From the NCBI GenBank assembly GCA_020086605.1, contig JACBWW010000002.1, positions 22,433,405-22,497,404 of the forward strand: a stretch of 64,000 nucleotides of DNA. The letters run 5' to 3'. The position numbers and the translations under genes were made by a program. The number at the start of each line of letters is the position of its first letter. Positions within the stretch are counted from its first letter, which is position 1. The notes under the pieces are model-generated. The model was given only the letters and a program-made list of their open reading frames with translations, made no database searches and was not told the origin of the DNA. The stretch is from Lanius collurio. Its lineage: Eukaryota > Chordata > Aves > Passeriformes > Laniidae. This document shows, piece after piece, positions 12,259-24,924 of the stretch.

Positions 12259-15200
12259 AAAGTGAACCCATCACAATGTGCCAAAAACTCAGCAGTACAT
12301 GGACTTTATCGGCCCAGAGCCTCTGCAAGAGGATGTATTTGGTTCAATCAAAGGAAGTACTGGGAAAGGTAAGAGCTACTTCACAGGCTTCATCTGCAGA
12401 TATAATAACAAATACATAAATAAAAAGTTTATTCTCTAGGGGAAATACCGGTTTCAGCTCTTGTTAATAATTTGGAGGAAAAGAAGGCATCTGAATGATC
12501 CCTGAATCCTCAGTCCTGCTGTCCTTTCTGTTAGAAATAAAAAGGAGACAGAAGGATACTTGAAGATTCTCCAGCAATGACACCTTATAGAGGTTCTTTT
12601 TGATTCTAAAAATATTTTGTTTACTGCAAGTTGTTCTTTCAAACAAAAGATGCAAACATATTTCCAAGTCCTGATTTAATTTCAGTGGGCATCTAAGATT
12701 ATAGCAAGCTCTCCTGGTTCTAACCAAAATGTGGCATTTTTGTCATTTTGGTCCCAGCAGATGCATAAATCTGAACTGTCTTTATATGGCCAGCTGCATT
12801 AAGCCACTTTTGGTCTACAGTCTTTTAAATGTGAACCAGTCTTTTTCCTGGGTTCTGAATTCTTATTATGACATGTTTTCCATAACTTGCAGTACACAAA
12901 GGAATGTTCTTCAGCTTGTTCAACCTCTTTGACAACAAAAAGGCTGCAATGGAGAGGACAGCAAAGGAAGAAAGGTTCCTTTCCCTAAACACATTCTGTG
13001 GAGTGAGGAGAGGCTGAGAGAACATTTCTACTGTCCAGCAGACTGCTTGTGCTGCAGGCCTATTTCCAACACATAGACTTCCATAAGCCTGTACAAGGTG
13101 CCATGAATTAACCTCTAACTCATTTGTACTCTAGAATTTTTCAATCCATTTAGGCTATCAAGGGATTTGCTATGCTACCAGTGTGTCATTTTAAAGTGCC
13201 TTAAAATATTTCAATCCTGTTTTAAACTTAAACTCCTCAAAGATCTTTAACTGTGTGGTATAAATTTATGAAGACCATATGAAAGATGTCAAGCTCATTA
13301 TAAAAGTCAGAGATAATCTAGAAAAAAAAATAAATGGACTACAAATTAATCTTCAATGTTCCTGTCTGTTCCCACTAGAAGAAATATCTGCAGCAGTGAC
13401 CCTAGGACAAATCTCCTGACAGAATCTGCCAACCCAACTCACGTTTCTGTGAATATTCTGAAGACAATGGTCACTTCCACAAAATCCTGCATTAAAGCTT
13501 CTTCAACATGATCCTGTCATTTTTTACAAGATGCAGTGGGTTTGATCAAAGACTAAACTGTCTTTGAAAAATCTAGGTTGTTTCTGCAGGTCATGTTCTA
13601 ACTGGAGGAGCTCTGCCTTTTTGACCAATACTGACTCAGTGGCAAATCTTGTCTAAGGCTGGGCACCAGAGCCTTTTTGTGACAGAAATTCAAATCAAGT
13701 TTCGGTTGTTCACAGTTGACAGACGTAGCGTTGATGCTGGAATTGTAACATACCAGCTATGACCTCCTGTTTAAACCTACTTTTGGTAGTTGTACTCCAG
13801 CTAATCATGCTCCTTACCAACTCAAATCAACAAAATAATCTCAATTAGATAGAGACTGGGGACACTGCTGTGAGTTGACAAAACAATTGTTCTGGTTACT
13901 ACCAGACCGAAAGAATTGTATGGCTACCTGACATACATGGAAAAGAACATTTATAAATGCTTTGAAAATGCAGGATACTGGTAAGTGTATAATTATTTCC
14001 AAATCTAGGATCAACACTATTTCTATTTCTACATATTGTTCTAGCAGAATTGTAATAAAGATTAAATCACTCACTGAAGTTTCACTTTATTAACATTGTA
14101 ACCTGGGCTTTGTAATCAAAAGGAAAAAATTAATTCTGGCTTGCTTCTGGTAACCTCAATCTGATGATGATTTAGGAAAACAACTTTAGTTCTTCAAAAT
14201 GGGAATACATTTCCCCAAATTTGTTATTCCCAAATCAAATATTTGTTGTTGTTCTCATACATGAATCATGCAAATCCCTTGTTTTCCTGATTCATTCCCT
14301 GTGGAATTCTCTCCATTACAGGAAGGTTAGAGGGGGTGGAGAGGACATCTATAGCACTTCTAGAGCAGCAGAGCAGGAGTCTTTCCTCAACTGGCTACTG
14401 AAATTTCTAAGAGCCTATTGAACATGAATTGACATGTGTCCTGTAGTGTCACCCTTTACAGCTCTCCCGAGTCTTCTAGGACATTCTTTGCTGGCCTCCA
14501 GGTCCTCTTTAGACCAATTTGCAGGTTGACATCAGAGGAATGCTGTTCTTTCTCTCTCCAACTTATGATTGTTAAGGCCATTCATTTCACTTTGCGTTTG
14601 ACATGAAGGCAAGGAAGTACATTTTAAAAATCACCTATTGGGAAAGTAGTAAAAGCCTTGAGCCATTAAATTCATACATGTTTTTCCTTAGCCTTTGCCA
14701 AGTTATGTGCAGTAAAACAATTTGACTGTCCTTGACCACACTTGATTGTTGACTATCAGAGTAGCATAAGATATCCCTCAGACAGTCTGATTACATTATA
14801 CAGTGAGATTATATTAAATGTGTCCTACATTTTTGGCTCGGACAATGAGCCAAACCGTGAAGATAGTGTGAAGCCTTTGATTGAGATGTTTCCTTTCTCC
14901 ATCCTATTTAAGAGTAAGATCTTTTGCAAATTCTTAATAAGATCTCCTGACAGCTCACATTTATTGTTTTCTTTAGCCTACATTTGTGTATAGCTTATGT
15001 GAGCAAACTTGCCCCAGAGTGACTCGTGCTCCAAAACAAACTCTGTACAAAACATCATGCTGGTGGCTCTGTGAAACGGAGTCATTTCAGTGGGCTTTCT
15101 CAGTGAAAAAAATCCATTTCACATCTTCTCTGGCCCAAGTCATTTTCATTTAATCACTGAACAGAGTGCAAAGAGCTTATGTGATGCATCCCGAGGACAG

Positions 15201-15314
15201 GAGCGCATACTTATACCCTTCTTGATTTTTATTTTTTAGAAGCTTTTATAAAAATAAGCCAAGCCAGCTATAACAAAAAGATCTTTCATTTGACATTCAT
15301 CATTCACATTCACT
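12259..15314. other. Noncoding unique sequence
   Basis: A+T-rich with no gene or named repeat recognised. All open frames are under 90 codons, and several overlap on opposite strands (for example 12454-12727). Confidence 0.55.
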
Positions 15315-15333
15315 TGTCATTAAGTTAATGACA
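15315..15333. other. Near-perfect palindrome, 9-bp arms
   Basis: TGTCATTAA (15315-15323) and TTAATGACA (15325-15333) are exact inverted copies separated by one base. The arms contain ATTAA/TTAAT homeodomain-type cores, so a dimeric factor site is possible, as is chance. Confidence 0.85.
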
Positions 15334-18300
15334 TTGAGAACAATCTCTGGCTCACAAAATAAAGTAAAATTCACCTTAATAACATCCACAAGAAAATTGT
15401 ATCCCTGCTGTAAGATCTACATACATGTTCAACTATGTGACCCAAACCATAGAAGATATAGATGTACTTCTGAATTTAGAAGACAGAAAAACTAAATTAT
15501 CCTCTTGTGCTGATGAAAAACTCAGTGATTTCTTTTTTTAATTTTTTTTTTTTTGAGCTATGGTCTTCAGGGAATCTGGGAATCTTCATTCATAATAGCA
15601 AAAGAAAAATAGCAGTAATGCTGAAGATGCACACAGAAATTTGCAAAGGCTGGGCCAGATTCACCTGGCAGTTTTCTGGAGACATTCTCTGATAAAGGCC
15701 ATCATAGAGGAATTATGACAAAGAATTTATGAGGGCAAAAAGTAGTTCTCCCCCTACCCCTGCCACACACGCCTTCCTCACGTCATACAGACATCTAAAA
15801 CGGCCAAAACATTCTGGAAAGTGGGCAGTGTCTGCTGAAGAAAGAGTTCCAAGGTAAAAACAATGTATAGAGCATATAAATTCAGTACATTCCTCTACAG
15901 AAACTTCCCATGAAACCTTGAAAGTCATGGCTACTGAGAAGATGTGACAGGACAACCACCTCTTGCTTCCCAGAGAATGTCCCAAGTAATCCATCAGTCT
16001 CCTTTGGACAAGAAAACTTACTTTACAGCCTCCCATACAGACAATATGACCTGACCTACTGGAATGACTGAAAACTTTCGTGTTGACCCCAGTGTGCACC
16101 AAAGTGCCTCCTATCTTCATTGACTTATTCCTGTTAATAAATCTTGCAAGAACAGTGTTATTTTCATTTTACCAAGGAAGAAGTCAAAGGGAGGTTTTTT
16201 GGTCAAGGGTATAGAGAGTGCCCTTCCCAGAGCTGGATTTTGGAAGCTTAGTCACTCTTCATCTCATCCTCAAGCAAGCTGAAGCTGTTTTCTCATCAAC
16301 TTTTCTAAAATCCGTGCAACATTGAAAGCAAAATGTAACAGAGGACATCTCTATTTACAGCACCCACTTCAGCAATGGGTGTATTGATAACCTAAAAAAA
16401 ATATTTTTTTAAATAATCCTTCTAGGTCCATTCATCTCTGGTATATCTTCCTTAGTTTCTTGCCTGGAGTTCAGTCATTCTTAGAAAAGTAAGTGAAAAT
16501 TAAATTAATAAGTTTAACAAATCCAGCATAAATTGTTGCTTGGCTGTTCACATTTTGACTGGAAGTGATCAGTCTTTAATGCCATAATGTCTGAGAATCA
16601 GCTGGAAAGACAGGGAGGATTTTCTGCCCACTGATACCTGACCTTGCAGTTTTGGATTGCCAAGTAGGAGCTGAAACCTGACAGTTCATACATTCCCAAT
16701 GCTCAAATTCTATAAAGAAAGGAGTTTGCAGTAAGAGTGAGGTTGAGACAGGCAAATGGCACGTGTGGAGCACTACAGTGAAAGGGCATGCAGCTCATAA
16801 AATACCAGTCTCTTGGTGAAGTAGCAGACAACATTTTGTGTATCTGCTCTATTTTACACATGCACATTTTAAATGAGATTGTACCATTTTGAGCACTTTT
16901 TTTTCTCTCAAAGACTCATTATTACCATCATATCATGATAATTTGTTCCACATTAAAATAAAATATTCACTAATGTTTTTCATGTCAGAGTGACAGGGGG
17001 GAATACTGCTTAACACCACAGCAAATTCCATTAAGTAGAAGAAGAGTTTAAAGTCGTGTTTCTCAAGCTCCCGTTTTTCATTAGATCTCTTGTATCTTTA
17101 TTTTCCATTGGTGGTGGGAATCCCTCAGAGCCCAACACATCAGGAAAAAGCACAAACTTACTCAGAGCCTATGGCTTTACTTCATTAATACAGAAAAGTA
17201 TTACAGTATATCATTGCAGATATAATGCAGCATCTGGACAGTTTTTCAGTTTCTTTCACTGTTGTTTCTCCCCTTTGCATTAAGAAATAGCATTTTCCTT
17301 TTTAACTCTTCATCTAAAATGTTGTGTACATCCATACACCATCTTCTCCCCCTCCCCAAGCACTCTAAAATGAGGCTGCTTTTGAACTGCAGGCCCAGCA
17401 CATGGAAGCGTGCATTTTTAATTTTATTTCTGTTCTACTGGGGATGGGGGCTGCATTTATCAAAGCTGAAACATACAAAAAATACCTTTCAGAGATGATA
17501 TGATATAAATTCTGGTTACAAAAATAAAAAGAGGGTATTATTTTTCCTTGCAGAAGGAGAGTGAAAAGGCAAACTAGAGTAACTACTGAGAGATTGCTGC
17601 AGAAGCTTTTATGTAATGTCTTGAATCAGCAATGCTTTTTGCAGCAAAGGCCAAGATACTTAGCATGCCTTTGCATTTAATCATTCTGCTGTCCATCACA
17701 TCTTCTTTCAAAATTGTGTTTTAAAGAGATATTTTAGCTTAATAAAAAACTCAATAATTTAAAATAAACAAATAAACAAACAAAATACAAAAAAAACCCA
17801 ACACAAATACATAGCCCTTTCATCAGCACTTTAATTCCAGTTGTTGTGTGAATTCAGAGTAATCACCTCTGCATTTTGGAGAAGATGAGGCTAATGACAA
17901 AGTGACTAGATCTTGCACTGTGCAGTGCTAAAGCTTCGGTGACCTCAGGACCCAAGCTAAGCCAACACAGCATCATGCTGTATCTGAGAGGTACTGAAGT
18001 TCCTCAGGAATCACTGAGTCGTCATCACTCATGGAGCAAGCATGCTTCTGTACATGGAGAACCATGGAGACTGTAGGGATGAAGCACAAGCAAAGCAGAA
18101 AGCCATCTAAGTTAACAGGCAGCCAGAAACAGCAAAGTAACTGTGAGCCCTGCTTTGCCGACAGCCAGGAAATTCATGCTCTTGCTGTGAACAGAAGGGA
18201 AGGCCAGAATGTCTATGATGGCAACTGCTACTGTGCTGGCTGGGCAGGAAGGATCAACGCTTTCCTTCTGCTGCCCTCAGCTGTAGTAGCATCACCAAAC

Positions 18301-20540
18301 TAGTTTCAGGAAGGTTGCCTGGCTCTCTGTTTTTCACCACTCTTGCCCTCAATCTGTCTCCTTAGAACAGAAGATAGCTCACGCCACATTCCCTACTAGA
18401 AAAAGATGATAGCTGAGTTTTTCCCAGACAGCAGAACACAAGCAACTAGCTCAGTTCATCACCTTTCAATCTTTTTTCTACCATGGGGGAACTACTTTGG
18501 CCAACTTGGAATAAGAGACACAGAATTCTGCTCCAGGAAGGCACAGATGTTGGTGAGTTCATGCATGTGGGAATTGGGACTTGGTAGTTGTGTCCTTTGT
18601 AGGCATTATCTTGATTAAAACAACTGAGGTAGAAACAGAGTGAGGAAGATGGCTGAGGAAGACCCAAAATGTCTGCACAGTAATTTTTCATAATATAAAA
18701 ACTATAAAAGTTCCAACTAACTAGGATCAAGTCTGAGGGAGTAAAGGGATCAGAATCACAACCAGAAAACTCCTGACTGTGAGGATCTGCAATCCAGACA
18801 TCCTCTCTTTTCACTGGACACACACGCCAAGGAGGCTGTTGCAGTGCTGCAGTCTCTTGAGCCTCTCTGTGCTGTACATAGTTACAAATGAATTTGATTT
18901 TTTTTTCTTATTTTATTGTATGAACTGGCTAAGTGCTGTTTTGTGTAACACAGGGAAACGGGGGTCTAGTGAAGCATGTGTAGCCATTCACACTTACAAT
19001 AAAGATCCGGTCCACTCAGCCTGCCATATAGGAACTTAAATGACTAAAAAGAAATCTGCCTTCAGCTCAATTGCTCCAAATTACAATTTGTTTTGCATTA
19101 TCGAGGAACATGCTGAGGATCACCTAGAAAGAATAATAATTACCTCACTGTAAGCAGTGCTCTCAGAGCTCTCTACCATGCAGTTATTTTGTCTTATTCG
19201 GTATGCATCATTTTGATCTAAAATAATTTCTAAAAATACAGTCATTGCCTTTGGCTTGCATTCTGCTTAAACTATCACATAATGCTGCACATGGACTGTT
19301 TTCTTTCATTATCCACGGCCACCCTGAGCTAAAGAGCATGCATTAACACTATGCCTCCTATAGCGTAACACATCTAAGCTAAGGACTAGAACACAGGACC
19401 CAGCGTGCCAGCAAATGAGCCATATTTGCATTTGTATGCTTGGCCACAGTGATGCAGGGGGACGGGGTAAACAGAAGCTGCCACTTGACTCAGTCTATCT
19501 AAATAAATGGAGGCAAAAATACTTGATAAATGCATGATAATCAACACAACTGTATAGTGAAAGAGTTATGGCAGGGAGGATAAGAAGGAAACAGACATGT
19601 CTATTTGTAAAATGCCATCCTAACAAGGAGAGAGCAAGAGTTATAAGATCACTCACCTAAGTACCTCCCAGGATGTCTTCTCTGATTAAGGATTTGTGAG
19701 AGTTATTGAGTTTTGAATTAGATGCACTTTAATAAAACAGTAGAATGTTCTTATCTGATTGCACCTGTATTGATTGTGTTAAAGAGGTCTATCCTCAGAT
19801 CAAGGTCAATAATTTTACATAAACTCACTAGCTAGATGGAATTGCTAGCAGTATTTAGGACTCCCATAGTATGTCCGCCCTTTCAACATACGATACCTAC
19901 CTGTGAAACCTAGAACTGGAATGAACTTAGCACTCTTTCCATATTCTCTCTGTCTTCTCGCAGTACAGTACTTACTCTAATTAAAGTGTGAAACTAATTT
20001 GGAAAAGATCACTCATGCTAGTATACTTTCTAGCAACTGTCTTACCATCTAGAATAGGAAATTTTGCTCATATATTTAAACAACAACATTTCAAGGACTT
20101 AAAAACACCCTTGACCATTTTGAAACACTGTACTTCATGTAAATATCCTCCTTTACCCAAGTGAAATGGCACATTAATCTGATTCATTATTCCACTAGCT
20201 TCAGTAGAGCTGATCCAGCTTTCAACTGTGGTGTTACAACTTGGATGGTTTCTGAGTGATACACTCATAGTTCTCCTCAGTAACTATACATAAATATTTT
20301 ATATATGCATGTATGCAATGATGATAGACAGATATAAAGCATAGTACATATAATTGTGAGCATGTATAAAACTTAAAATTGCACATACCTACATACCCAC
20401 TTTTAGTCTGCTGGCTTACCCTGTTTGGGACCTGTGTGACGATCTAGGAAGGAACACAGCTAGTAAAGACTTCCTGCCAGTCCCCAGCTTGATTTTGGAG
20501 CAGAACACAAGCCCTTCAGAGCTTAACTAGACCAGGCAAC
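15334..20540. other. Noncoding unique sequence with simple repeats
   Basis: No gene recognised. Poly-T lies at about 15533-15554, and an A/AAAC-rich low-complexity tract at about 17755-17812. Frames at 15713-16120 (minus) and 18446-18823 (minus) are the longest here and show no known domain. Confidence 0.55.
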
Positions 20541-21260
20541 CACCACAGTGAGTGAAGGCCCTAGCAGGTTGTTCAGGTTAGCAGTCGTGCATGAGCGTGC
20601 AATTGTACTTTGTGGGGTTACCTCAGCTCCACCATCATCCCTGAGAAGAGATCAGCAATGCTCTTCCAGAGGTGGCAGAGGAGACTTCCTCCTAGCCACC
20701 CCTCGCCTGACCTCGCAGATGATGAAGTAGAGGAAGAGGGTTGTTCAACAGGCTGCTTGCTGCTGATGGAGATGCACAACAAAGCAGAGGTGATCCTGAA
20801 CCTTTGCATGGGTATAGTGAGGCTGCATGGTAGCTGAGAAAGGAAAGAGGCAGCCTTAAGCTGCCCCCTTCAAAACTCAGACTGAAGAAGTACTTGTCAT
20901 ATGAGTTTTGAAGATAAGTGATGTCGTGCTCCCTATGAGCAGATGGGGAGACTTCCAAGTAAATCTGTACCTCCTCAAATGTTGCAGGAACGTTCCTCAC
21001 TTCATGCCAAGTAATGGAAACTGAGCAAATAGGGAAGTCTCCTGTCACATTTATAGGCTGGAAAAAGGACTGGCCAGGATCCGAAAGCTGGTTTCTGTTT
21101 GTGAAGCTGCTGACAGACTGAGGCAGAGTCTGAAGGGGACAGCTGCAGGGGAAGAGATGGGCTTACTGTTGAGAGAGACAAGGGTGCATCAGTGGTGCAG
21201 GTGTTGAGGCTGCTGGAGGCCCAGATGGCGAGAGATTTCCTGAGTAATATTTCCAAATGT
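20541..21260. other. More G+C-rich block, possible decayed retroelement coding sequence
   Basis: This block is richer in G+C than its flanks. On the plus strand at 21061-21165 one frame reads a leucine/arginine-rich, heptad-like segment (RIRKLVSVCEAADRLRQSLK). A second frame at about 21170-21250 reads a similar helical segment (VVQVLRLLEAQMARDFLSN), as if a frameshift separated them. That would fit a decayed coiled-coil ORF of a retroelement or an old pseudogene. I cannot assign a family, and chance remains likely. Confidence 0.15.
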
Positions 21261-21474
21261 CACAATTGAAACACATGAAGGGGAAAGGGATCCCAATACC
21301 CATTAAAAGCAAGTTTTGTTCATGACAACATGAAGTCTGTCAGCAAGGCAAGGAAAAGCTGCCACCCCAGCTCCAGATGGAAATACATCTTGTCCACATA
21401 AAATACAGCTCAAGAGCCTGTTATTTTTTTTCTTAGCTACCCTACTAGTTTTTCTGTGAAAATTTCAGCCCCAG

Positions 21475-21728
21475 CCACCGACACAGCAGGAAAGCAGGAT
21501 TTCGGAGAAACAAGTTTGCCAAGGGCATCTGGAGCTTTCTCTGGAAAGTCTCATGCTTCTGCATGTCCCAAGCTTCAAAGACCACCTGGCCAAGATGACA
21601 GGCACTCAAAGGAGGAAAAAAGCAAAGCACTCATTGCTGTCTCTGAGCCAAAAAAATCACATTTGCTATCTATGGCAAAGGACACCAATAAGGATCCTGT
21701 CTCCTCTTCAGCTGGCACACTTTCATGA
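21475..21728 (+). other. Weak exon-like open segment
   Basis: Two acceptor-like pyrimidine tracts (ending in TTAG near 21436 and TTTCAG near 21470) precede a frame that stays open to a TGA at 21726-21728. The reading is Ser/Lys/Pro-rich and looks disordered. There is no ATG near the left edge, so it could only be an internal or terminal exon. No family is recognised. Confidence 0.15.
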
Positions 21729-24700
21729 AGGGTGGGATTTCATTTGCATGATACATTGACTCCCATCTGTTTGCGTTATTTTCCTGGTACTGCTAAGTGC
21801 TGGGGAGGAGTGAGTGTGTTCATTTTTGAGTGTCCTACTCCCTTTATCAGCAAGTTAGGGTGAGAGCAGAAGGGAATTAGATGGTGCTTCTCAGCCAGTA
21901 GGAAGTGGTTCAGATAGGACTGTGCTCAAGCACCAACTGGTCACACAAATTTCCCTGGATTATCTGTTATCACATCTGCCTCAGCAGCTGAATGGTCTCT
22001 GTCCATCAGCAGGTAAAATACACTGAATTTTGCTCAGAATTGAAACAGGGATAAAACACTTATTTCTTATCAGTGACAAGTCAGATCCCTTTTCCTTGCA
22101 ATTCCACTGAGCTACTAAGATACAAGATACCTAATCCTTTTCTTTCATGCACTAGCTTCTTGTTTCATTTCTCACTAATTAACTTAATACACAAAAGAAT
22201 TCATAGGTTTTTGAACAGGCTCAGATACTTGTTTCACTGCTGTAGCAATTGCACAGTCTAATAAGGAGCTCCTCCTCATGCAATTCCAGGCAGCAACATT
22301 GCTCTTTTACTGCTGCTCAGCACGGACTTTGATTTTCTCTCATTTGGCAGGAATGAGCAGAAATCTCCTTCCAACAGACAGGTAGTTTGATGAGAAAGGT
22401 CTAAATTCCAGGGCTTAGAGGGAGGAAGGAAAACTAAATGAGTGAGAGAGGCAGTGGCTTCACAGGAGCACAAGCCATCAGATCAATTCATTACATGAAA
22501 TAGAGCAAGCATATTGCTTTAAAAGATTTGTACTCTGGCAACCGCAAATTTTTAAGGCTTGAAGTATGATGTTTGCCGTTTCTCCTAGCCTCATTATCAC
22601 TTCCAGAAGCTGTAGGAAAGAGGTAAAAAAAGGTGAAGACTCACTGTCTTCTCATCCTATCAGACAGAGACCTGCATTTGTGGGAATCCTCAATGATTTT
22701 GATAACTTGGACATGCTAGCTTTAAATGAGGCATGGAGCAATACATTGGAGACCCCCACAAATGCTTAGGCAATATGCAACAGAGAGGCAAGAGATAAAC
22801 TCCTGAGCTACTCACCTGTGTCAAGTGTCCTGTTACAGGAGTTGCACTGCTGCTGCTACCCATCCTCAAGAATTTTACTCTGGCCCACTTTTACCTGTAC
22901 AAGCTGCCTTCATTTTCAGAGCGGTCAAACCCCGCAGTGCCCCAAAGGAAAATCAAAGCAGCAGCCCAGGTGTGTCAGGCAAGAGAATGCAATGCTGGAG
23001 AGCAGAAGCAGGCTCTGTGATTGAGTTTCTATAATGACAGAAGCAAGGCCTTTAGTGCCAGCAGATAATCATACTTGTCCTTCGCCCCTGCACTACTCAG
23101 GCAATGGGACATGGTCATGGCCTTTCTCTACTAAAAACAACATCTGGGCTGCCAGAGAAATTCCCTGGGACTCTAGTGCTCTAGAGATGCAAATGTAAAC
23201 CAAATTTCCTTGTTTCTTCTTTAAACAAGGCTCAAGAAAACGATTCCAAACCTGCTAAACCCAGTGCTCAAATAGAGTTTGCCTGGCTGGACAGAAATAA
23301 GGGAGTGGGAGTAGGCAGTGTCAGGTGCAATCTTGCTTTAGAGTTGGCAGAGTTTTGAATTCAGATAGGGAGTCCTTCAAGGTTTCACTTCAGCACTTTC
23401 TTGCTAGTTTAACCCAAAAAATTGCAGGTACTTATTTCCTGCAGCTTTCACAGCACAGTTCTGCACACTAGCCTTATGGGTAGCTCAAAGAAGGGCAGAG
23501 AAGTAAGGGTGAATGAATGGTGACTTTTTAGAAGTGACACACTTTCAGTCTCATTAAACAGACTGCATTATGTATTTGTGTCTGTATCCACAACTAGTAG
23601 GGCTGGAGACATGCCTTTTTTCCTCCTTTTTGAATGAAAAGGAAGACAGAGTTATCCCTCAGGATGTCTGTCTGCAATCAAAAGAGATACAGCAGTAGGC
23701 ACTGTGGTTGCAATAAACCAGAACTAGAAATAACAAACCAACTCGTATCAAATATCTGTCAAGTGTTCCCTAAACTAGGAATGTAAATGTCTCCAGTTTC
23801 TATAAGCACACATTGGAAACAATCACCATATGTGATAAAAAAAAAATTATTCTGAAGCCAGTCAAAGAAAGTTCAATGTATGCGCATAAAAGCAAAGATC
23901 TCAGATCTCTTCTTGAAGAGCTTTCAGGTGTGAAAACAAACAGCATGCTTTCACATCCAAAGCACTAAGCTCCCATTTCAAAAATCAGCATCATCCATGA
24001 TGGGCTCTAAGCAGTCCAGCTGAAGAGGCCAAGGACACTTGCCTGCCCAAAGGATGTCTTGTCTGGCCTCCGACACTGACGTGCTGTCTGTATCCATTGA
24101 GCACTTGTCTCCCATTAGCTGTTAAATGGGAAGGCACCTTTTGTTGGTAGAGACTTCAATATGAAAAAAATCAAAATACTCAAAAATCAAAATACACTCA
24201 AAAAGAAAAATAGAAGAAACTGCAAAGCACATTAAACTCCAGCTGGGACAACAAAACATAAACTGGGGTGAGGGAGGAAGAAATAGAAGCCATTGCTTAT
24301 GTATGGAACAGCAAATGCTTCCAGGGCCACATGTTTTACCTCTGCTGCAATAGGCTTGCTTAGGTTCAGGTAACAAACCTCATAAAGAAGATTTATACAC
24401 AGAGTTGTGCATAGTTTGCTATGCCTCTTCTTTGCTAGTATGTTTGCAATTTCCCTCTCCTATTTTAGGAGCTGATGTACTCTTCCAAACACAAACAGGC
24501 AGAACTAGAGTCATCACAGGCAGATGAAGCAGAAACCTCTGGACCCAGAGGACTCAGACCCAGTCCTCCAGCTGCTCTACATCTTTACAACCCTTGGACA
24601 TAACTTTATGCCATGAGCCACCTCTCCTGCCTCTGTACCTCATTCTCGAGTGAATTAGGAGAAAGGAGACAGAGAAGCACTTCCAAAGGTTGACTGAAGT

Positions 24701-24882
24701 CTGGCAAGGATAACCAAATCAGGGTTTTCTATAGAAACAAGGGAGAGACAGACATCCTCTAAAGCAGGATTTGGAACAGGAGCCCAGTTTGGCTGATTTA
24801 CATCAATTTTCCTTGTTTCAAGCCTGATTCCTCTTCCTACCATGTGGCCTGTGGGAGAAAACTGAATTGAGAATGAGACCCC
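21729..24882. other. Noncoding unique sequence
   Basis: No gene, RNA or repeat family recognised. A poly-A run sits near 23838-23847. Confidence 0.55.
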
Positions 24883-24924
24883 AGCCAGGAGGGAAAGGTA
24901 GCGAGCCAGGAGGGAAAGCTACAG
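24883..24924 (+). repeat. Short tandem duplication, 21-bp period
   Basis: AGCCAGGAGGGAAAG occurs at 24883-24897 and again exactly at 24904-24918, with partly similar following bases. Local slippage duplication. Confidence 0.85.

Noticed and set aside
18031..18303. 90-codon ATG-initiated plus-strand frame
   Set aside because: No recognised domain, no splice or promoter support, composition like its surroundings.
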